From the NCBI GenBank assembly GCA_038203095.1, contig JBBREH010000008.1, forward strand, positions 1 through 43,133: a stretch of DNA of 43,133 nucleotides. The letters are read 5' to 3'. Source of the DNA: PALSA-1336 sp038203095. Its GTDB lineage: Bacteria > Patescibacteriota > Doudnabacteria > UBA920. This document shows, in pieces, positions 39,859-43,133 of the stretch. The notes under the pieces were generated by a model that was not told the origin of the DNA, made no database searches, and saw nothing but the letters and a program-made list of their open reading frames with translations. The stretch's first letter is position 1. The number at the start of each line of letters is the position of its first letter. The position numbers were made by a program, and so were the translations under genes.

Positions 39859-40326
39859 CTACTAAATACTAAAGTAGCTAAATACTAAAGCTAATATCAT
39901 GCTGAGGGATGATTTAATATATAAGGATGAATGCTTTAAGATAGTTGGGGTTTTATTTTCGGTTTATAAAGCTTTGGGAGGAACATTTTTAGAAAAGCAT
40001 TATCAAAAGGCAGTTGCGGAAGCCCTGAGGAAAGCGGATATAAAATTTACAGAGCAGGTTCTGGTAAAATTAATATTTGATGGCAAAGAAATTGGAAAAT
40101 TTTATACAGACTTTGTTGTAGAAATTAACGGCGTTAAAATAGTACTGGAAATTAAAAAGAATGAGAACTTTGAAATTAAAAATATACATCAGGTGCACAG
40201 TTACATCAAAGCCTTAAATCTCGAATTAGGAATTTTGGCAAACTTTACCACTTCTGGACTTAAATACAAGCGAATTGTTAATTTGCAAAACCAGGTTTAG
40301 TATTTAGATTTTTTAGTATTTAGTAG
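39859..40326. mobile_element. GxxExxY cassette with doubled inverted terminal repeats
   Basis: A 468-bp unit between atpD and atpC. The left end has CTACTAAATACTAAA (39859-39873) and CTAAATACTAAA (39878-39889). The right end has their exact inverses, TTTAGTATTTAG (40296-40307) and TTTAGTATTTAGTAG (40312-40326). The enclosed gene starts 10 nt inside the left repeats, and its stop codon lies within the right repeats. A gene-less relative lies at 33796-33877. Confidence 0.7.
39899..40300 (+). CDS. GxxExxY family protein (PD-(D/E)XK-like fold)
   Basis: A 133-residue protein of the GxxExxY family. The name motif appears as GGTFLEKHYQKA (the Gly next to FLE is Thr here). The nuclease-like core is FYTDFVVEINGVKIVLEIKK, with Asp and E-x-K in the PD-(D/E)XK arrangement. 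The family is widespread in CPR and other bacteria, and its role is not established. Its stop codon TAG is part of the right inverted repeat, so gene and repeats form one unit. Confidence 0.85.
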   Translation: MLRDDLIYKDECFKIVGVLFSVYKALGGTFLEKHYQKAVAEALRKADIKFTEQVLVKLIFDGKEIGKFYTDFVVEINGVKIVLEIKKNENFEIKNIHQVHSYIKALNLELGILANFTTSGLKYKRIVNLQNQV

Positions 40327-40334
40327 AAGTATAT

Positions 40335-40787
40335 ATGAACTTGATAAACTTTAGACTTGTCACCCCTGAGAAAACCGTTCTTTCCCAAGAACTCACTTCT
40401 TTAAGTTGTCCAACAACAATGGGGCAAATTACCATTCTCCCAAATCACCTCCCGCTAGTGGCACAACTAAAATCTGGAGAGCTCCATGCTAAAAACGGCG
40501 AACAAGATTTCTTTATTTACGTAGCCGGAGGCTTTGTTGAAATAAGACCTAATAATGAAGTGATAGTTCTTGCCGATAGCGCTGAACACCACTATGAAAT
40601 AGACGCCCAACGCGCCGAAGAAGCAAAAAAGCGTGCAGAAAATGAATTGAAACAGGTAAAAATGTCTTCTGGAGAATACGCTAAGGTAGCCGCGAACCTG
40701 GAAAGAAGTTTAGGACGAATTAACATAGCCCGCAAACATGCTCACAGAAAAAATCCATTGGTCGGGTCAGGAATACTAAATAAATAA
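40335..40787 (+). CDS. atpC: ATP synthase F1 subunit epsilon
   Basis: A 150-residue subunit with the N-terminal beta sandwich (FRLVTPEKTVLSQELTSLSC, GQITILPNHLPLVAQLKSGE, GGFVEIRPN) and a C-terminal helical hairpin (about 85-140) that can inhibit ATP hydrolysis. It ends the operon, followed by a terminator. Confidence 0.95.
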   Translation: MNLINFRLVTPEKTVLSQELTSLSCPTTMGQITILPNHLPLVAQLKSGELHAKNGEQDFFIYVAGGFVEIRPNNEVIVLADSAEHHYEIDAQRAEEAKKRAENELKQVKMSSGEYAKVAANLERSLGRINIARKHAHRKNPLVGSGILNK

Positions 40788-40790
40788 TTT

Positions 40791-40829
40791 ACATTGAGCA
40801 TCATTTCTATAATGATGCTCAATGTTTTA
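40791..40829 (+). terminator. Terminator of the ATP synthase operon
   Basis: A 14-bp stem ACATTGAGCATCAT / ATGATGCTCAATGT followed by TTTTAAAA. The T-run is short but the stem is strong, and it sits 4 nt past the atpC stop. Confidence 0.75.
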
Positions 40830-40862
40830 AAATAAGATGGAATTTACCCGAACATCAAAAAA

Positions 40863-41603
40863 ATGAATTCACATAAATTGGAATACTTGAATTCAATATC
40901 ACGCTCTATCGAAAATACAAAACTGGGAATTTTTAGTGCCCAAGTGTACTTTTTACTTGTGGAAAACTTTCCGCAAACTTATTTTGTAGGTGGCATAGTA
41001 CGGAATGTTATATTGAAAAAAAAGATTAGTGATGTTGATATTGCAACGTCTGCGACTCCTGAGAAAATTATCGGTTTGTTAAAAACACATGGCGTTGAGA
41101 CTTCGGACACTAACAAAAATTTTGGCAGTATTGTTGCAAGACGGGGGAGTCACACAGTTGAAATTACCACCTTCAGAAAAGATTATCATACTAAAAGCCG
41201 GTACCCCAAGGTTGAGTTTATAAAAAGCTCTAAAGTAGACAGCAAGAGAAGAGACTTTACAATAAATGCCTTATATTTAAGCCCTAAAACCGGCAAAATA
41301 TTTGACTATAATGGCGGAATCGCTGATGTAAAAAAAAGGTTAATTAGATTTATCGGGCATCCGAAAAAAAGAATTGAAGAAGATCCTTTAAGAATTGTTA
41401 GAGCATTAAGATTTGCTTTGATTCTAAAATTTAAATTGGAATTAAAAACCAAAGCAGCTATTAAAAATAATTTGTATTTGACCAAAAATTTATCAAAAAA
41501 CAAATTAGAAAAAGAGATAAATAAAATTCAAAATAGAAACCAAAAAAATATTTTGAAAAAAGTTATCAACAGCCCAAATCTTCTTGACAAATATTTTAAA
41601 TAA
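40863..41603 (+). CDS. Short CCA-adding enzyme / poly(A) polymerase-type nucleotidyltransferase
   Basis: A 246-residue class II nucleotidyltransferase. The head domain is clear: VGGIVRNVILKKKISDVDIA (Asp57 and Asp59 bind metal; the usual RD is RN), RRDFTINALYL (129-139) and the neck EEDPLRIVRALRFAL (171-185). The body and tail of full-length enzymes (about 400 or more residues) are missing; after residue 200 the sequence is Lys/Asn-rich. It may be a minimal or truncated enzyme. Several tRNA genes here encode their CCA, so its job may be repair. Confidence 0.75.
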   Translation: MNSHKLEYLNSISRSIENTKLGIFSAQVYFLLVENFPQTYFVGGIVRNVILKKKISDVDIATSATPEKIIGLLKTHGVETSDTNKNFGSIVARRGSHTVEITTFRKDYHTKSRYPKVEFIKSSKVDSKRRDFTINALYLSPKTGKIFDYNGGIADVKKRLIRFIGHPKKRIEEDPLRIVRALRFALILKFKLELKTKAAIKNNLYLTKNLSKNKLEKEINKIQNRNQKNILKKVINSPNLLDKYFK

Positions 41604-41878
41604 CGGTAAAATAAATCCAAGCACTTTGAATATTGTAAAATTATATTCAGTTGACAATATATATCTGGCAATTTTAAATACTTAACTCTTAAATTATTGG
41701 TAAGTAAGGTTATAGTAATCAAAATTAAATCTTAAGACAGAAAATCAGTCAGTCTTGTTATTAATTAACAGACACACAGAAAAAAATTTACGTTACTACT
41801 TTTTTCCGCGTTAAGCGGGAAGGTAGAAAATTAAGAAGAGCTGGCCAAAATTAGCCGACTCTTCGGGAGACTAGCACA
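41604..41878. other. Gap and structured leader before the Lys-rich gene
   Basis: About 200 nt of AT-rich sequence in which I see nothing definite, then a leader with AAGAG...CTCTT arms (about 41834-41862) enclosing GGCCAAAATTAGCC. GGGAG at 41865-41869, close to the start codon, may be the ribosome binding site. The fold could mask or present that site. Confidence 0.4.
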
Positions 41879-41950
41879 ATGGCTGCTAAGAAAAAAGCAA
41901 CAAAGAAAGTCGCGAAGAAAAAACCCGTTTCCAAAAAGAAACGCGCTTAA
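41879..41950 (+). CDS. 23-residue Lys-rich, histone H1-like peptide
   Basis: Starts MAAKKKATKKVAKKKP and ends KKKRA; 13 of 23 residues are lysine. A GGGAG site upstream and a strong terminator 23 nt after the stop mark it as a true gene. Such lysine-rich tails resemble histone H1-like DNA-binding peptides, and tiny stand-alone versions occur in CPR genomes. Nucleic-acid binding is inferred from charge alone. Confidence 0.7.
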   Translation: MAAKKKATKKVAKKKPVSKKKRA

Positions 41951-41973
41951 TTCTCGTAGCTCTCTTTGAGCAC

Positions 41974-42006
41974 AAAACCACCCCCAAAATAAGGGTGGTT
42001 TTGTTT
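41974..42006 (+). terminator. Terminator of the Lys-rich gene
   Basis: AAAACCACCC / GGGTGGTTTT (41974-41983 and 41993-42002) followed by GTTT. The A and T flanks could let it act on both strands. Confidence 0.85.
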
Positions 42007-42091
42007 AAATCAAGTACTTTTATCTTTCTCTAATTGGTCCTGTAGCATGCCGATTTAGTTAGGTACTGGGTACGTACACTATTATTCAGTC

Positions 42092-42114
42092 CCCTTGATG
42101 ACTGCCATCAAGGG
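42092..42114. repeat. Hairpin CCCTTGATG...CATCAAGGG
   Basis: Exact 9-bp arms with a 5-nt loop, 11 nt upstream of the double-hairpin element at 42126. The rest of 42007-42250 shows no gene. Confidence 0.6.
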
Positions 42115-42125
42115 AGGCCAAGCAT

Positions 42126-42178
42126 GTAGCGCAGGCCATCGGCCTGCCTAAATTATGGAGGCCAATGGCCTACTCTAC
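42126..42178. repeat. Double-hairpin GTAG...CTAC element (intergenic sibling of the murD copy)
   Basis: Starts GTAGCGCAGGCCATCGGCCT and ends GGAGGCCAATGGCCTACTCT plus AC. It aligns along its length with the in-frame copy in murD (9684-9740): both have two GGCC-type hairpins around a short A/T spacer. The outer arms extend to ATGTAG/CTACAT here. Confidence 0.85.
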
Positions 42179-42257
42179 ATCCCGCGTATTAATTGGACTT
42201 AAGTATGATCTGGGTTAAAACAATAGTTAAATTCCATATGATCCACAAGGGGCCAAC

Positions 42258-42286
42258 AAAAAAACAGGCTATTTGCCTGTTTTTTT
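42258..42286. terminator. Terminator beside tRNA-Asp
   Basis: AAAAAAACAGGC, loop, GCCTGTTTTTTT. For the minus-strand tRNA genes it lies directly downstream; it is symmetrical and can act both ways. Confidence 0.85.
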
Positions 42287-42290
42287 GATA

Positions 42291-42367
42291 TGGCGGACTG
42301 AACGGGACTCGAACCCGCGACCTCTCCCGTGACAGGGGAGCGCTCTAACCAACTGAGCTACCAGTCC
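42291..42367 (-). tRNA. tRNA-Asp (GTC)
   Basis: A 77-nt cloverleaf: acceptor GGACTGG/TCAGTCC, anticodon stem CTCCC/GGGAG with loop CTGTCAC (anticodon GTC), T-arm GCGGG TTCGAGT CCCGT, CCA encoded. The last tRNA of the minus-strand cluster. Confidence 0.95.
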
Positions 42368-42461
42368 ATATTTGAAAAAACTTTTAGCAATTAACCTTTG
42401 ACAATTTACAGTCCCACGAAATGTTAATCGTAAATTGTGAACTTTTAATCGTTTATTTTAT

Positions 42462-42538
42462 TGGTAGCGGGATGTGGAATTGCACCACAGACCTCGGGCT
42501 TATGAGTCCCGCGCTCTAACTAACTGAGCTATCCCGCC
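42462..42538 (-). tRNA. tRNA-Met (CAT), atypical elbow
   Basis: 77 nt with acceptor GGCGGGA/TCCCGCT (ending in a G-U pair), loop CTCATAA (anticodon CAT) and encoded CCA. It looks like an elongator Met tRNA; tRNA-Ile2 with a modified C34 cannot be excluded. Odd bases: T-loop TGCAATT (position 55 is G), D-loop AGTTAGTTA (position 18 is A), and an A-G mismatch closing the anticodon stem. It may be functional with a changed elbow, or decaying. Confidence 0.8.
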
Positions 42539-42560
42539 ACGTCGCTCGCGAGCGACGTGG
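42537..42560. repeat. Perfect 24-bp palindrome at the 5' end of tRNA-Met
   Basis: Left half CCACGTCGCTCG with an exact inverse right half. It overlaps the first two bases of the tRNA (42537-42538). It could form a hairpin in the precursor next to the RNase P cut site. Confidence 0.75.
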
Positions 42561-42582
42561 CCCGTCGAGCATTTTATTAAAC

Positions 42583-42605
42583 AAAAAACCTGCTATGACA
42601 GCAGG
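42583..42605 (-). terminator. Terminator downstream of the fMet/GIY-YIG unit
   Basis: On the minus strand: CCTGCT, loop, AGCAGG, then TTTTTT. It separates the fMet/GIY-YIG transcript from tRNA-Met and tRNA-Asp. Confidence 0.75.
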
Positions 42606-42669
42606 AAAATGGCTGTCACGATTTAATAGCTTTGGTTACTAACCAAGCTAGTTCTCCATCAATTAGATC

Positions 42670-42735
42670 AAATACTAGCTTGGTTGCGGGACTTAGGCCT
42701 TAGAACCGGGAATCCGCCTAGGCGGATTATGAGCC
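42670..42735 (-). pseudogene. Degenerate duplicate of the tRNA-fMet 3' half
   Basis: 42670-42692 is identical over 23 nt to 43012-43034, covering the tRNA 3' end with CCA and 11 nt beyond. Further in, GAACCGGGAA and TTATGAGCC (anticodon region) also match, separated by a small CCGCCTAGGCGG palindrome. Similarity ends at 42735, 2 nt from the GIY-YIG stop. It cannot fold into a tRNA. Confidence 0.75.
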
Positions 42736-42737
42736 AC

Positions 42738-42980
42738 TCACTTGATAACGGTTCTCAGGAAATTCCTGCCTTTGCCTGTTTTAAAAAAGAACTCTCTTAC
42801 ACGCGCTTCTTCTCTTGTTTGAAATCTTTCAAAATAGACAAGTTTCCAAGGTCCACGATTTGATGTAAATCCTGGGAAAATTGTATTCCCATTATGTTGG
42901 GAAATTCTTTTCTCTAAATTGTCAGTTGAACCTTTATATAGAACACCTTTTGGATTTATTATCACATATGTATAGTACAT
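42738..42980 (-). CDS. GIY-YIG nuclease domain protein
   Basis: An 80-residue single-domain GIY-YIG protein (UPF0213/URI-like). The paired strands read YYTYVIINPKGVLYKGSTDN, the helix LEKRISQHN, and the catalytic Glu region is EARVREFFFKTGKGR. Stand-alone GIY-YIG proteins include selfish endonucleases and housekeeping nucleases. It stops in TGA. It lies between the intact tRNA-fMet and a partial copy of that tRNA, as an inserted element would. Confidence 0.85.
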   Translation of the reverse strand: MYYTYVIINPKGVLYKGSTDNLEKRISQHNGNTIFPGFTSNRGPWKLVYFERFQTREEARVREFFFKTGKGRNFLRTVIK

Positions 42981-43022
42981 AAGGCAACCAAGTTAAAATT
43001 CCATAATTATGAAATACTAGCT

Positions 43023-43098
43023 TGGTTGCGGGACCCGGACTCGAACCGGGAACCTCAAGGTTATGAGCCTTGCGAGCTGCCAATTGCTCTATCCCGCG
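43023..43098 (-). tRNA. Initiator tRNA-fMet (CAT)
   Basis: A 76-nt cloverleaf: CGCGGGA/TCCCGCA with the unpaired C1-A72 that marks bacterial initiators, D-arm AGAGCAATTGGCAGCTC, loop CTCATAA, T-arm CCCGG TTCGAGT CCGGG, CCA encoded. The anticodon stem ends AGG/CCT rather than the usual three G-C pairs (GGG/CCC). Confidence 0.93.
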
Positions 43099-43133
43099 AC
43101 GCAAAATTTAGACTTGTTAGAAGCCTAGTCTTT

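Noticed and set aside
42738..42980. Group I intron with a homing endonuclease in tRNA-fMet
   Set aside because: The tRNA at 43023-43098 is uninterrupted and no intron core is visible; the layout fits insertion beside the tRNA with a duplicated 3' half.

Overview
This AT-rich window looks like a chromosomal segment of an ultra-small, host-associated bacterium of the Candidate Phyla Radiation (Patescibacteria, Parcubacteria/Doudnabacteria-like). That placement is an inference. It rests on the VirD4/TraG-like ATPase with a membrane partner, DUF4012, D-aminoacylase-like and GxxExxY genes, very small Lys-rich and Pro/Ala-rich proteins, compact ATP synthase subunits and weak Shine-Dalgarno use. UGA is used as a stop (murJ and others), so the SR1/Gracilibacteria code is not in play.

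Layout. (1) 1-4.8 kb: the tail of an unidentified gene, a sigma-region-4 plus HARE-HTH regulator, and a membrane protein paired with a VirD4/TraG-type ATPase. (2) 5-16 kb: a convergent thioredoxin, then an envelope and division block: D,D-carboxypeptidase, mraY, a D-aminoacylase-like amidohydrolase, murD, ftsW, DUF4012, murJ. (3) 16-19.6 kb: an island of unfamiliar genes, including a full calpain-type (C2) cysteine protease and a Cys/His protein that might be a CNF/CheD-like deamidase. (4) 19.7-25 kb: lepA, a broken RBBP9/YdeN-type hydrolase, an ArsR regulator with two matching palindromic operators, DUF4342, YbaK, an SGNH hydrolase and a cold-shock protein. (5) 25-31.4 kb: an AT-rich, hairpin-rich gap, then a PH-domain protein, FtsB, a parvulin, a pilin-like protein, murI, tRNA-Thr and a Nudix hydrolase. 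(6) 31.5-40.8 kb: a complete F1Fo ATP synthase operon (I/Z-B-E-F-H-A-G-D-C) interrupted by five small non-ATPase genes and several repeats. (7) 40.8-43.1 kb: a short CCA-adding-type enzyme, a 23-residue Lys-rich protein, and minus-strand tRNAs Asp, Met and fMet with a GIY-YIG nuclease gene beside fMet.

The main unusual theme is mobile small elements. Nested-hairpin elements, many bounded by GTAG...CTAC, recur between genes and also sit in frame inside essential genes (murD twice, lepA, atpD, atpG twice), much like Rickettsia palindromic elements. A GxxExxY nuclease-fold gene between atpD and atpC is bounded by perfect doubled inverted repeats, and a gene-less look-alike lies between atpF and atpH. 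Other small genes in the ATP synthase operon lie next to diverged copies of the atpH tail and atpG head. The GIY-YIG gene at tRNA-fMet is bounded by a 23-nt direct repeat that duplicates the tRNA 3' end. A second theme is very short or absent leaders: several extended -10 boxes (TGnTATAAT-like) lie only 6-9 nt before a start codon.
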